Notes: generated from the sequence alone by a model not told the origin. A DNA stretch of 64,000 nucleotides from Platerodrilus igneus (GCA_036346225.1 JARFIW010001104.1:8024001-8088000); one strand, 5' to 3'. Shown: positions 1 through 11,036, numbered from the stretch's first letter. Numbers and translations: made by a program.

Positions 1-1674
1 ATTTATTATGTTATAAAGACATTTAATTGATGAGTCAATTTGAAAAGGACTAAATGAAAATTTTATGTAATAATTTGATGATATCACTTGAAGGTGGAAA
101 CTTAAATTTCTGTAAAAGGTAAAAGGATTTTAGGAAATTGCAGTGCCGCTGTTAGCACGTAGATAAAAGGAGGTTTACTATGAGCGCTCGTATTTGACCT
201 GGGGTATAAAGCAAAGGTTGGAAATAAGCCCAGTTATTTGGTTTCAGGATTGATGTAGTATGATTTAAAATTTATTTTCTTTAAACTGAGATGTTATTTA
301 CCTCAAGTAATAAAATGTTTAGAGCTTGAAATACATGATGGATGTAAATTGATACGTAACAAATTGGAAATGTTAATAAATATTGATGTACTTTTGGCAG
401 TCAGCGTTATTTTTAGTAGGTTAGGATTTTCAGGGAACGAGTGGGCAGCCGTGGCGAATATCTCTGAGGAAGCTGGAGGTATTGGCGTCCGAGTGAAAAG
501 CATCTTTAGAAAGTACTGTTGTTAGATGGTATTAAAGTCTAGGTGGTAGGTCTTCAATTTTAGGTAGGTGGAAAATTTTGTAACTACATTTAAAAATTTT
601 GGGGAGTTTCCGAAGGGGATACACAACAGTTTTGGCACCCAATTTGTGGGGCATGAATTAGAGACTTTACAAAGTAAAGCTACACAGCATTTTATAGATA
701 TTATGTAAGCTTTACTGAATAGAGGTGAATTATTTTATACATATGCCTTGTTAAATTGACGTATTCGATTAAATTTCCGAAGGTAGGTGTATATTTGAAT
801 AGAACCGATAAGGCAACTGTGGTTAGTATTCATAGAAACTTCCATTTTCAACGCACTATGACGTTCGTCATTTACATATTATTTGAACATAGAGTGACAC
901 ATATTGTGTTAAACTGCACAAATTTAATTAGACCTAAAAATGAAAACATGGTAGGCAACGTATGAAGGTTACAGTCCTAATTACGCAAATTGCTACTCCT
1001 TATCAAGACCAAAATAACGAGCACTTTAATTATACTGTCGTAATTATTCAAACGTACAAACTGATGTCCTTGCAGAAAGTTATTAATATAACATTATTTT
1101 ACCTACAAAAACATTGCAGTATTCACAAATTTCACATTCCATTGAAACGAAATCGATGACCTGTTTCACTCCTAGAAACTAATAATAAATTTATTGAATT
1201 TAATAGGAAGAACGTCTAGATAGAGATACAATTAAAATCGACGTCGTCCTACGTATATTGTCCTTGGTTTCAATTCCATGCTGCTATTATTTATTTATCT
1301 TGAGACCTTACACCTGTAACTAAACCGATAACCCTAACCCATTTACTTTGTATTAGATATTACGACAATGGGAAGTTGAAAATAGGATCGATGTTCTACA
1401 TAGGGGTTGTTAACTAGAAGTACAAATCGATAAAAATTTTGGTCCTTCTAATTGAATGGTATAAAAATACCCAATTGATGCCAATCTAAAGCAAGCAAAC
1501 TAAAAGCATGCCATTTTCATTAAGTTAAACACGAATTGGAATTTTTATAATAGCATAAACCAACGTAGGAAAATGCGGGGGCTGCTGCTAAAATTTCGCG
1601 ATGTGACCAGTCTAATCATCCGATTTTTGATATATAAAAATCCATAAACTTTGATATTTGTTTTGTCAAACAAA
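1..1674. other. AT-rich intergenic DNA, nothing recognised
   Basis: No coding signature, repeat boundary or RNA gene is visible. The small open frames here (up to 69 residues) have low-complexity, AT-driven composition and resemble no family I know. Confidence 0.6.
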
Positions 1675-2191
1675 GGTGACTACAAAAGCGTAGAAGGACT
1701 ACAAAGGCGTTAGAGGGGCCACAAAAAATCGCTCACTTATTTTAGTTATATATCGACTTCAATGTCGAAATTTAGTTAAATTTTGACTTCGATGTCGAAA
1801 TTTAGTTAAATTTCGACTTCCATCTCAAAATTTACTTAAATTTCGACTTCGATCACGAAATTTATTAAATTTCGACTTCGATGTTGAAATTTAGTTAAAT
1901 TTCGACTTCGATGTTGAAATTTAGTTAAATTTTGACTTCCATCTCGAAATTTAGTTAAATTTTGACTTCGATCTCGAAATACCAACAAGAATAAACTTTT
2001 GACTGTAAATTAAAAATCCAGCAAAATTTCGAGATAGACGTCGAAATTTAAGTAAATTTAAGTAAATCTCGAAATTTAAGTAAATTTCGACATCGAAGTC
2101 GAAATTTAATAAATTTCGAGATCGAAGTCGAAATTTAACTAAAATAAGTAGAGCAATTTTTTTGTGGCCCTTCTACGCCTTCGTAGGTGAC
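1675..2191. mobile_element. Foldback MITE with 6-bp target duplication
   Basis: GGTGAC at 1675-1680 is repeated at 2186-2191 and flanks a 505-bp element (1681-2185). The ends are inverted: TACAAAAGCGTAGAAGG on the left and the complement of TACGAAGGCGTAGAAGG on the right, followed inward by a matching GCCACAAAAAA block and ACTTATTTTAGTTA. Each arm is a tandem array of a roughly 30-bp unit built on TTTCGACTTCGATGTCGAAA, itself a palindrome. About eight units lie at 1746-1980 and about four inverted ones at 2030-2140, around a 40-bp spacer. No transposase is encoded, so it is non-autonomous. The superfamily is not clear. Confidence 0.8.
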
Positions 2192-2319
2192 AAAGGAGAA
2201 AAATATTAAACAGTTTTATGATAGCATAATTTTAAAATTGATGATTTTGAAAAAACTAAATTTAAATGGTGGAATTTTCGAGCACGAATTTTGTTCTATT
2301 CCGACCGAAAAGCGAAAAA

Positions 2320-2628
2320 AAGTATATGGACAATTTAAAAGTTGCTTCTGGCGATGGAGCATCATTAAGATGGTCATTAGAGTGATACTGGTTGTGCTAA
2401 GCCTTCGTGATGAATTTCGTGAAGGTCGACGACAAATAATATTGAAAACATCTAAAAGCATTGATGCAGTTCAACAAATGATGATGAAAGATCGGCACGT
2501 AACATGTCAAATTTTACACAATCATTTAGGTGTTAATAAAATAATATTCATGTTGGATTCCCCACAATTTAACGCAAGGTCAAAAAGATATTGTTAAATG
2601 CTTAAATGATTTAACTCATGAATATTAA
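2320..2628 (+). pseudogene. mariner transposase remnant, DNA-binding half
   Basis: The translation carries the mariner N-terminal landmark DEFREGR, then a KSIDAV...MKDRHVT block (2425-2510) typical of the second helix-turn-helix, then LGVNKI. After a frameshift near 2555 the signature WIPHNLTQGQK follows, with a stop at 2626-2628. The catalytic DD34D half is absent. Upstream of 2320 the match fades, so no start codon can be assigned. It is a truncated, frameshifted relic, adjacent to but separate from the foldback MITE. Confidence 0.8.
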
Positions 2629-3025
2629 ATTTAGCATCGTTTGTGATGCTGAAAGTCGGCTGCATGTAGATAGATGAACCTCGAACGATTACTCGTTGTC
2701 GCACTGTATTCATATAAATGGCTGCTTGTTTTGTCTCAAAAACTGGAAACGATTTATAATCACACATCATTTTAATAGTTTCAGTATTAATAAATCCCAC
2801 CAAGAGGGTTAGGTTATTTCCTTTAAGAAATATAATTTTTAGATTACATGCATTCTTTATAAAGGAAGAATTATTTATGTATCTTATATTAGTCATACTC
2901 AAAAGTTGTCAATTCATTAGGGCGGTTATAAAGGTTAAAAATAATATTGTAACTTTGTATTCTAAAATTGCTACAGTTGTATAATTAATTTGTTTTAATT
3001 CATTTGTTTTGAGTATCACGGTAGG
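2629..3025. other. Unassigned AT-rich DNA before the Gypsy element
   Basis: Nothing recognisable. The minus-strand open frame at 2594-2902 has no family signature. The missing 5' part of the neighbouring LTR would be expected here but is not detectable by eye. Confidence 0.4.
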
Positions 3026-3135
3026 CACCTATGGCTTCATCGTCTAGGCTCGGAGTTTTTAGCAAATTCTATTGCAACTGCAAGTCAGTTTGAAAATAAA
3101 AAACTGTTGTTTATTCAAACAGAGTTTTCGTTACA
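3026..3135 (+). repeat. 5' LTR remnant of Gypsy copy A
   Basis: The stretch containing CAGTTTGAAAATAAAAAACT and GAGTTTTCGTTACA matches the last part of the 3' LTR at 7840-7930. It ends in TTACA, just before the gag start. Upstream homology with the 3' LTR is weak, so the LTR is truncated or eroded. Confidence 0.7.
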
Positions 3136-3138
3136 CTG

Positions 3139-4440
3139 ATGTCAAGTGGTGTGATTAAAGACATTTGAACAACTTCTATTTGCATGCCTGCCACTCGTAG
3201 CCACACAAAGGAAATAAACAGTAAAATTCTTTTGGTCTTTAACACCCCCAGTCAAGCGTTGCGGAGGAGTTGGTTGAAAACCCGCCAATTTACAGGAAAA
3301 TGCTGAGAAGTAGGACCGAAATGCTGCCAGCTTGGCAGCAAAATGAGAAGAAAATAACACGAAATTTACGGAGAAATTATAGAAAACCGCCGCAAATATT
3401 GTAAAAAATTAAAACACAACGTAAAAGCGGTTGAACAAAAATTAGTCGAAAACTACAACCAAGAAAGAGAGCAATTTATACAGCAACCTACAAAAACCGC
3501 AGAAAAGCTAGAAGCCGAATTTTCCGGCAGCGTACACAAATTGGAAGCAAAGTTTTCACAGGATCCATTAGAAAACTATAACGATCTGTAAGCGTAAAAT
3601 GGAAGAAGAGGTATTGAGATGAAAGAACAGATTAATTTCCTGGCAGTGCAAGAGCCCTCACTGCCGATGATGCAACAGCGCGCCCCAGAAATTAAGGATA
3701 TCGAGGAATGTGAATTGGCGTCAAGCTTTAGAGTAGGACCACTCACATTTGATGAAAAGTCACATTGACAGACATATTTTATAAACAATTCGAGACCTCC
3801 GTGAGAACTAACGGCTGGAAGGATAGTTAAAGGGCAACCGCATTGACTGTCGCGCTACGAGGTGATGTCTTGAATATTCTGCACACCATATCAGATCACA
3901 ACCAAAGAAGCTACGAAGCCTTAACATCATAGTTGGAAATGAAGTACGACGAATCTCATCTGCAACACTCTAAGTGAAGAACCGTTACCAAAAGATCAAC
4001 GAAGATTTTCAGGAGTTTGAAGCAAATATTGCTTGCTTCTTGAGACTAGCCTACCCAACATCACCGGATAGCTTTCTAGAATAGCTGGCAGTACAGACCT
4101 TTGTTGACGGATTACGCGACAAAGAGATTAGGCAAACATTACGACCGACTCTACCAAGAACCCAAGATGATGCGCAGGCTCATAACCTGGAATTTGAAAT
4201 GGCAAAGCAAGCTTCGCATCGTGGTAGTGGAAAGGAAAGATGCTCCGCGGAGTCGGGCCAAGAAAGTATAGAGGTAGTGATTCTGAGGTACTTATTGAAT
4301 ACCAGCCAAAGAGAAAGGAACCAAAATGCTGGAATTGCGACAAGCTTGGGAATATACAATCTAAATGTAAACAGCTCAAGAAAGAAGCAATGAAGTTGGA
4401 AGACTAAAAGGAGCGACGGAACAGAGTGAAAATCGACTAC
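3139..4440 (+). pseudogene. Gypsy gag, broken
   Basis: The start ATGTCAAGT lies 3 bp after the LTR end, as in copy B. The first ~400 bp code for a Lys/Glu-rich, probably coiled-coil region in broken frames. A capsid-like part follows near 3960-4200, with FVDGLRDKEIRQTLRP matching copy B. Near 4328 lies a zinc knuckle, CWNCDKLGN...C, in which the usual His is Asn. Multiple stops show it is dead. Gag normally forms the cytoplasmic particle and binds element RNA. Confidence 0.75.
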
Positions 4441-4534
4441 CACACGGATTCTGCCCCGGAGACCATCATCTGCATCGCACAATCTAAGCATGCAGACAGC
4501 ATTTACACATATTGACAGCCTGACGGCAAACATT

Positions 4535-4713
4535 GAAGTTCTTGGTTGATACCGTAGCCACAAGCATAATTGCTAATTCGGATATAGTGCACGTAGGTGG
4601 TAAAGTATCACCCGCAACGGTGCATCATTAAACCATGATTGGTAAGGAAATTCAAACACGCGGAATGCTACATGTAAAAATCGGAATTAACAGCACGATA
4701 TTTCACCATCAGG
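4535..4713 (+). pseudogene. Gypsy aspartic protease fragment
   Basis: VDTVATSII at about 4545-4571 corresponds to the retroviral-type active-site motif [LV]DTGATxSII with Gly changed to Val. The frame continues through MIGKEIQTRGMLHVKIG before the SINE insertion. The protease would normally process the Gag-Pol polyprotein. The active-site change and in-frame stop make it inactive. Confidence 0.7.
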
Positions 4714-5038
4714 TAATAGTAGCAAACATTACATGTGATTTTCCAATGCTCCACCAGAAGGTACTACATTGGCCATAAAGCGAGTTTTTTTACCTGGAAA
4801 ATTTGGAATTTTGTCGAACCCTTGCTGTTCCAAGCAAGGTAGGCATCTTTAACGTGTGTGACAACACTCACACACGGGACCTCCATTTTATCTCTCATCG
4901 GAACGAGGGTGTATTTTTGTGAAAAATGCTCGCCAACATTTTTCATGCGGACCGTGTCGGGATTCGAACCCGGGACCGTAGACGTAGTAGTCACACACAT
5001 ACCACTACGCCATGGAACCGCCTAATAGTAGCAAACAT
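4714..5038 (-). mobile_element. tRNA-derived SINE (S1) with 16-bp target duplication
   Basis: TAATAGTAGCAAACAT at 4714-4729 is repeated exactly at 5023-5038. The 293-bp insert (4730-5022) is antisense. Its tRNA-like head is at the right, with an A box like TGGCGTAGTGG and a B box GGTTCGAATCC, and its 3' end (GCATTGG, then ACATGTA) is at the left. It splits the Gypsy pol frame, which resumes with IRKEVILGMDIL. The same family occurs six more times in the window. Confidence 0.9.
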
Positions 5039-6290
5039 AAGAAAAGAAGTTATCTTGGGAATGGATATCTTGAAAACGTATGGATTCTATGTAATTATAA
5101 AAAAGGATGTTTTAAGAGTAGGGAACAAGGAAGTGTCGTTTTGCAAAATAGACAAAGTGTCTCTGCAAGTTTGTTTGACGGGTGACGATATTCTACCTGG
5201 AAGGACAGAAAGTGTGGTGATAGAACACTTGGATGGTGCTCTCTGGGAAGATTTTGTGCGCGCTATTGAACCGATTAGTGACGAACCCCAGGAAAAGGGT
5301 GTGTTTGTGGGGGAAGGTTCTGGCCAAAGTGACGAATGGTGTACCTGTTAAGATTTTTAACACAAATAAGTACGATATCGCGCTGAAAAAGAATACAGTT
5401 GGGTGGTGCTCTTCAGTTGTTCACGTGGCGGGGTATGCCGGTGTTGAGAAAGAGTATTCCGAGAAGTTATTGGACCAATTGACGAAATCGTGCCACCATC
5501 TTGAGCAACAACAACTGGCAGGACTTTAAAACCTGATCCGACGATACTCGGACGTGTTCGCTGTCGACGACGGTCGATTAAGAAAAACCGCAGTAGTCAA
5601 GCATAAAATCTATACAGGAGATACAGATCTAGTAGACTCCATTCAGCCAACTGCGAAGAGCCCAAAAAAATGATTGGAGATACAAAGAAGAATAGGTGAT
5701 TGAGCACTCTGATAGCCCTTGGACATCCCCTGTTGTGCTTGTTAAGAAGGACGGGCCAATTAGTCGATTGAATAACGTGACTAAAAAGGATAGCTACCCA
5801 TTTCCAAGAATTGACTACACCCTAGATAGGGTCGCGATGGTTCTCAACCTTGAATTTGAATAATGGTTACTAACAAACGTACATGTAACCCAAAAGAACA
5901 GAAAAAGCATGCTTACATTATTGGTACTAGCCTATGGCAATGTAGTAATGCAATTTGGGATCTGCAACGCTCCTGCCATCTTGATAGTGGAAATTGTGTC
6001 TTGTATATTTGGATGACGTGATCGTAATTGGGAAGTCGTTTGGGGAACACTTGTGAAATTTAGCAGAAGTACTTTGAAGACTCAGGGAAGCGAATCTCAA
6101 GCTGAGTTCAAAGAATTGTCACTTACTAGTTGAAGAGATGAAATAACTAGGGCTTATAGTTTCACGCAATGGGGTCAGGCTAGACCCGGAAAAGTTTAAA
6201 GCAGTACAAGCGTGGCCGACACCAAAAAACAAACATCAGTTACGCATCTTTCTTGAATTGCGCACTTACTATAGAAGCCCTCGAACAAGC
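5039..6290 (+). pseudogene. Gypsy linker and reverse transcriptase, broken
   Basis: The protease tail and linker (ILPGRTESVVIEHLDGALW at about 5190-5245) lead into RT. SPWTSPVVLVKKDG near 5715 is the RT entry, NNVTKKDSYPFPRIDYTLD follows, and the active site YLDD is at 6005-6016 in another frame. RLDPEKFKAVQAWPTPKN near 6178-6235 marks the RT-connection boundary. Several frames and stops alternate. The catalytic YLDD is intact, but the gene as a whole is not. Confidence 0.8.
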
Positions 6291-6793
6291 TGACTGAAGA
6301 TGGGCGTGATTACGTTTGGGATGAAGATTGCCAGAATGCGTTCCAAAAGCTAAGACATTTGTTGACAGTAGCTCCAATCTCAAGTCATCCTCGGTCGGAA
6401 AGCAAATTCTTCTTGGATACAGACGTTAGCAACGTCGTCATCGGAAGCATACTATACCAAAAGCAGGGCGGGCATGAGAGAATCATTAGTTACTTTAGCA
6501 AGGTACTTTCGAAACCAGAATGGAATTATTTTGTTACAAGACAGAAACTATTAGCTGTGGTGAAATCCGTAAAACAATTCTATAAGTACCTCTATGGGAG
6601 AAAGTTTCACCTGCGAACCGACCACTCCGCCCTAAAGTGGGTACTATACTTTGGAAACCCAGAAGAGCAAGTCGCCAGAAGGATAGAAAGGTTACAAGAA
6701 TATGACTTTAAAACGGAACATCATGTTGGAATAAGTTATCAAGGTGGTTGTTCATTAAAACCGAGTGTCGAAAGTTTTAGGAGATCTACATAA
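6291..6793 (+). pseudogene. Gypsy RT connection and RNase H domain
   Basis: An open frame of 144 residues begins at 6359. It contains FFLDTDVSNVVIGSIL (first catalytic Asp region), ERIISYFSKVLSKPEWNY, a TRQKLLAVV helix with Glu replaced by Lys, FHLRTDHSALKWV, and EEQVARRIERLQEYDF. This is the Gypsy RNase H order. The usual downstream ADaLSR motif is degenerate (YQGGCSLKPS). The domain would degrade RNA in the RNA-DNA hybrid during reverse transcription. Confidence 0.8.
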
Positions 6794-7330
6794 TGAAACC
6801 CCAGGAGAACGCTTCGAGGTTAAAAAGATTCTAGAGAAAGTTCGAGCAGGGTTTTAATGGCCAGGCTGCAAGGACAATGTGAAAGAGTGGTAATGCAAGT
6901 GTCAGCTGTGTGCACTATTAAGAAACTAAACGCTCCAATAAGACAATACAACGTGGCGACCCATTTGAGACAGTCGGTTCATTCCCTAAAAGCGACTTCG
7001 GGAACAAGTACATCTTGATAGCCATTGACAATTTTACGAAGTGGGCCTAAGCTCATGCTATACCAAACCAAGAAGCTAAAACCGTCGCTGAGCGGCAAAA
7101 CATCCATGGTGACGTTAGAAAAAATATCCAGATTACAAGCGATCGGATGAAGACCAGATATGACGTCAAGGTACAGGAATCATGTTTACAAGAGGGCGAC
7201 GGCGTCTATCTGTTCAACCCCAGACGAAGGCGTGGACGGTCGCCAAAGTTACAAAGACATTGGGAGGGTCCGTGCAAAGTTGTATAAAGAATCAACGATG
7301 CGGTATTTGGGTTCGTAAACTCTCAAAGAA
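6794..7330 (+). pseudogene. Gypsy integrase, internally deleted
   Basis: A zinc-binding N-terminal remnant (KILEKVRAGF, then CKCQLC near 6895-6915) precedes the core start DPFETVGSFPKSDFGNKYI, with Asp in IAIDNFTKWA at about 7020. After NQEAKTVAE the frame jumps to the C-terminal part (KTRYDVKVQ, YLFNPRRRRGRSPKLQ, WEGPCKVV), so the second Asp and the Glu of DDE are missing. Integration function is lost. Confidence 0.75.
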
Positions 7331-7472
7331 AGAACATTAGTGGTGCACGTTAACGGATTAACACCCTACGATAGTGACGTCGCCGGTGATGCCGAAGAGC
7401 TGCAAGCAGTACACATCTGTACACAAAAGATAATGGGCACTCCGTAGCGTGACATCTTCAAATAGAGTTGAT

Positions 7473-7930
7473 TGACAGGTACAAGGGTTTTGAATTTAAT
7501 TGTTATTTAGGTTACAATAGGAAATCTCGAGAATATTATTTGCAAATTCTAGTTCGTTTAAAATATTCTAGAACAATCGAATAAGATTAATGGGTTCTGC
7601 AGTCAGTTCCGATTGAAGTAAATACAATATGTTCTAGTTTAAAGCTTTAAAAGATGTGATATAAATGACTGTCGATATAAATTACTCTATGTGATAAAAA
7701 TTAATGTAGTAATTATACAAATTAATAATTGGTGCTTGCATAGGTAATTAGAGCGCTTCGCATAGCATCGTAGGGTTAAGAAGATAATACCTTTACTGTA
7801 GCGAGTAGCTGAAAATAAATTGTTCTGAGAGCTTTCAGCAATTTCTATTGTAACTACGAGTTGTTGAAAAAGCGTGTATAACTAGTTTGAAAATAAAGAA
7901 CTGTTGTAATTGCAAATAGTTTTCGTTACA
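7473..7930 (+). repeat. 3' LTR of Gypsy copy A
   Basis: It shares ATACAATATGTTCTAG-like, GATGTGATATAAAT-like and terminal GTTTTCGTTACA segments with the LTR of copy B (22150-22527, minus). The end TTACA and a start at TGACAGG give TG...CA boundaries, but the left boundary is uncertain. No matching host duplication could be set because the 5' LTR start is missing. Confidence 0.65.
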
Positions 7931-8711
7931 GTGTTAACAGTTTCATTAGGGTTGTTCATTTTTGTTTTATTTTTGACTCATTCAAATAATTCTGCCGCTA
8001 AGGTAAGGTGCCATCGGTATTGCATTGTCTAAAGTAAGCGTGTTATTTAACTCCACTCACTTACTCATTTTTACATCGGATACACCTGTCACGTACTAAC
8101 TCTTCTTTACGAGCTCTATAGTTATAGTCCTCAACTAACGCATGCAAACTTATGATGAAGGTTCCTAGAGGTTCTCATTGACTTCAACTTCTGAAGTTAA
8201 ATTGAAATCCTCAAAAATAACATTTCATTTTGGAATAAAATAATAATTAATAATTAGTAGGGTAGGGAAGCTTGAAAACTTTCATTACCTGTGGTCTGTT
8301 TTTGTAACAGGATTTCCTCCATCGCATTCCCCATAAAGTAGATGGAAATAACGACTTTATCTTTCTCGAAAATCCACAAACTGCTATAGAACTTTCATCT
8401 TTCACTGTGGTTATGAAAATTAAATTCGCTTGGCGCTGTGACGTTCACAAATATCTCCGCAGGTAGTACCTTGTTAAAATTAGTGTTGATTTTTACTCTT
8501 TTTTACCACGTTTTTTCTTAGTATACACATAAACTGTATCTGTACTTGGCAGCTGCCAGTGACTCGAATTTTCCCCTATTTTTTTGTGTACTATGGATCG
8601 TCAGACAGGTAAACTGTCTTTCTTTTCATTTTGGTCTCCAATCACTCATTACATGATATTTATTGATACGCGGTAACCATGGCTGCCAGCATGTATTAGT
8701 CTGTTCATCAT
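7931..8711. other. Unassigned AT-rich DNA
   Basis: No coding signature or repeat boundary is visible. The LINE-1 tail starts at about 8712 with CATCATCATCATTCTG. Confidence 0.5.
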
Positions 8712-10151
8712 CATCATTCTGTTTTCGACCTTGCCTAAGGTCGGTTTGACGCAGCTCTAATTTCTTTTATATTCTGTGTTAAGCTACATTTCCAATCACT
8801 TCCACTTTGAAGTGGAATAGGAACTTTAATATACGACCTAGATTGTTGTTTCCAACGAATGTCAATTTGTACGTTATGTTTTGAAATTAATTATGGATAA
8901 AAATATTTTGTTAGTTGGTATTGCTGCAATTGTTTACATATTAATTTTAAAAATAATTTTTTATTTAAGTTGTTCATTTCTTTCGAAAATAAGAGCCCGC
9001 GGTAAAATAACACATACTCTAACCTCAAAATTTGACTTAAAATTGATTTGTTGCTTGGTGTATGTAAGCTGCTTGCATCAATTCGACTTAAAAGTGGAAT
9101 TACGTACATGTCGAATTAGCATTAGAAACAGTAACGTAAAGAAATGTGGGTGCAAACATAAAAAGTTGAATTCCACTTCAAAGTGGAAGTAGTTGGAAAT
9201 GTAGCTTTAATCGAAAAAGTTCTACATACCTTTCATAACCTAAATTTCTAGTTTTTTGACTAATATAGCTTGGTCTAGGTCTTCCTATACTCTTCTATCA
9301 TTTTTTTATCTACCTGGCTCTACATAGATATAAGCAACCTGATGGTTGTTGTGGAATTCCAACATGTGTAGATGATTCCCATTTATAAGGAAATGAAATA
9401 TTACCTGGTTATCTCCTCCAAAAAGGGAAAAGTGTTAAATTATATGTTATGATTAGGCTTAAGCAGCGAATCGCTGCCAACGTGCCAGACCGCTAATTAA
9501 TTGTGACTTATGTCATGGTGACATTTAGTTAACTGATTTTTATTTATTTATTTTCTTTTTTGTTTGTTTTTGAACTTACTTAAGGTTGGTTTGACGCAGC
9601 TCTAAATTCTTTTCTATTCTAAGCTAGTCTAACAAGGTCTACATACCCTTCACAACCTAAATCTCTAATAATTTGACTAATATAGCTTTGTCTAGGCCGT
9701 CCTACTCTATTTTTATTTGGTAGTCTATAATCTAAGACTTTACTAAATAGTCCCTAATGTCTTAACTGGTGCCCTATCATTCTATCTCTCCTGACTTTAA
9801 TTGTTTCCACGTACAGGGTTCCTCACCTATCCTTTTATAAACTTCCTCATTTGTTACTCTACCTTTCCAACTAATCTTTAATATTCTCCTATAACACCAA
9901 GTTTCAAAAGCTTTTATCTTTTTCTTATCTACCTCTTTAATTGTCCAAGTCTCACTACCGTATAATAGAACGCTTCGCACATACGACTTTAAGAAACTTT
10001 TTCTATTATCTAAACTAATACTATTAGCTATTAGTAAGTCTTTCTTTTTAAAAATATTTTTCTAGCTTGAGCTATTCTTGCTACAATATCCCTTTTGTTA
10101 CGTCCGTCCTTTTAGAATTATACCACCTAAATAACAAAATTCATCTACTGT
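8712..10151 (-). mobile_element. LINE-1 (RTE-like) 3' part with unit S and duplicated tail
   Basis: Sense is minus. 10151 to ~9600 encodes the end of an RTE/BovB-type ORF2: YGSETWTIKEVDKKKIKAFE, then CYRRILKISWKG, then a broken SYISQIIRDLG-like end. An A-rich join follows, then a foreign head (unit S, 9535 to ~9308), then a second copy of the ORF2 C-terminal tail (9307-8712) ending in (ATG)n. The second tail is split by a TTAA MITE. The right edge abuts the Penelope-like element at 10152. Confidence 0.75.
8779..9210. mobile_element. TTAA-flanked MITE (piggyBac-like) inside LINE-1
   Basis: TTAA at 8779-8782 and 9207-9210 flanks 424 bp with inverted ends GCTACATTTCCAA and TTGGAAATGTAGC, extended by CACTTCCACTTTGAAGTGGA and its inverse. 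Removing the insert and one TTAA restores LINE-1 sequence as seen at 57285-57310 (TCTGTGyTAATCkAAAAAG). The TTAA target is typical of piggyBac. No transposase is inside. The 103-residue open frame at 8881-9192 runs into the right inverted repeat and is not a gene. Confidence 0.85.
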
Positions 10152-11036
10152 CGGAGGTTTTCACGGCTGAAGTCAATATAATTATTTACGGTCCGGGTTG
10201 CGACCGTGTCATTTTATATATTAAGGTTGACGTTTCGCCCACTTTTGTAAGGGGCTTCATCAGGACAAGAAAATAAATAATAAAATAAAAATATACAAAT
10301 AATAAAAATAAGAATGATAATATTAAGTAGACAAGTTAAAGTGTAAAGACAAGAGTTACTCCTGAACTACCAGACTCACTAGCCCATTCAAAGCCAAAAG
10401 GTGTCTTGTGGCAAAGTAACTGGTGAAAGTAGCGAGAGTGGTAGTTTATATAGGACGAGAACTTGATGCATGAGTGATCATGAATAGAGAGGAGTGTCGT
10501 AGCGGATCAGTGAACGTCACGGTTCCGCTGTTTTGAACATAGGCTTGTTTTCCAAATAGGGGAAAGGTAGTAGCCATCTCTTTGTTTAGATTATCAGAAT
10601 TTTTATTGACTTCTATGGATTCTCTAATTTTTCTGTTATAGAAAAATGGAATTCTGGCAATTAGTTTCGTCTTGTCAAAGTTAATGGTATGGCCTGTTTC
10701 ATGTTAGTGTTCGGCCACCGCTGAGCGATTGTACTGACTTGTTCTTAAGCATCGCTTACGCTCGTTTAGTCTAGTCTGTACTGACCGTCCTGTTTCTCCT
10801 ATGTATACTAAACCGCAACTGCAAGGTATACAATATACGCCTGGGGCTTTGAGACTATTTTCGGAATCTTTTGGGGTTGGTAATATTTGTGAAATTTTAT
10901 TAGTGGGTTTATAGATTGTTTTGATGTTGTGTTTACGTAGAATTTTGCTAATTCGGTCTGTTACTCTGTGTATATATGGATGTATTGCTAAAGATCGTGT
11001 ATCGGGTTTATAGCGTGATTTGGGGGTTCGTGTAGG
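10152..11036 (-). pseudogene. Penelope-like element, GIY-YIG endonuclease and 3' end
   Basis: The minus frame 11144-10704 has IHPYIHRVTDRISKILRKHN, TIYKPTNKISQIL, then GVYCIPCSCGLVYIGETGRS and RLNERKRCLR, the GIY-YIG endonuclease of Penelope-like retroelements with its Cys cluster. After a stop at 10707 the frame continues with AVAEH, INFDKTKLIARI and FFYNRKIRESIEV, a typical C-terminus. The 3' end reaches GTTTTCACGGC-type sequence at 10152. The RT domain is not on this strand. Part of the open frame's upstream end lies in the inverted segment and is spurious. Confidence 0.85.
10226..10264 (-). ncRNA. Hammerhead-ribozyme-like core in the Penelope 3' repeat
   Basis: On the minus strand CTGATGA (10263-10257) is followed by a hairpin with a GCCC/GGGC stem and then GAAAC and GTC. 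This is the order CUGANGA, stem II, GAAA of a hammerhead. It deviates from the canonical core by one extra A before stem II. Hammerheads are known in the long repeats of Penelope-like elements. Stems I and III could not be closed convincingly by eye (only GUCA/UGAC for III). Confidence 0.5.

Larger units (their letters stand above)
3026..7930 (+). mobile_element. Ty3/Gypsy LTR retrotransposon, copy A, degenerate
   Basis: The order is 5' LTR remnant, gag, protease, linker, reverse transcriptase, RNase H, integrase, 3' LTR, which is the Ty3/Gypsy order. Copy B at 17.7-22.5 kb on the minus strand is the same family; both share the gag start, the LPGRTESV linker motif, YLDD and the LTR 3' end. 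Copy A has many stops and frameshifts, an internal deletion in integrase and a SINE in the protease-linker region. The 5' LTR is represented by only about 110 bp. Confidence 0.85.

Noticed and set aside
8881..9192. 103-residue + frame with a hydrophobic start
   Set aside because: It lies inside the TTAA MITE and runs into its right inverted repeat.
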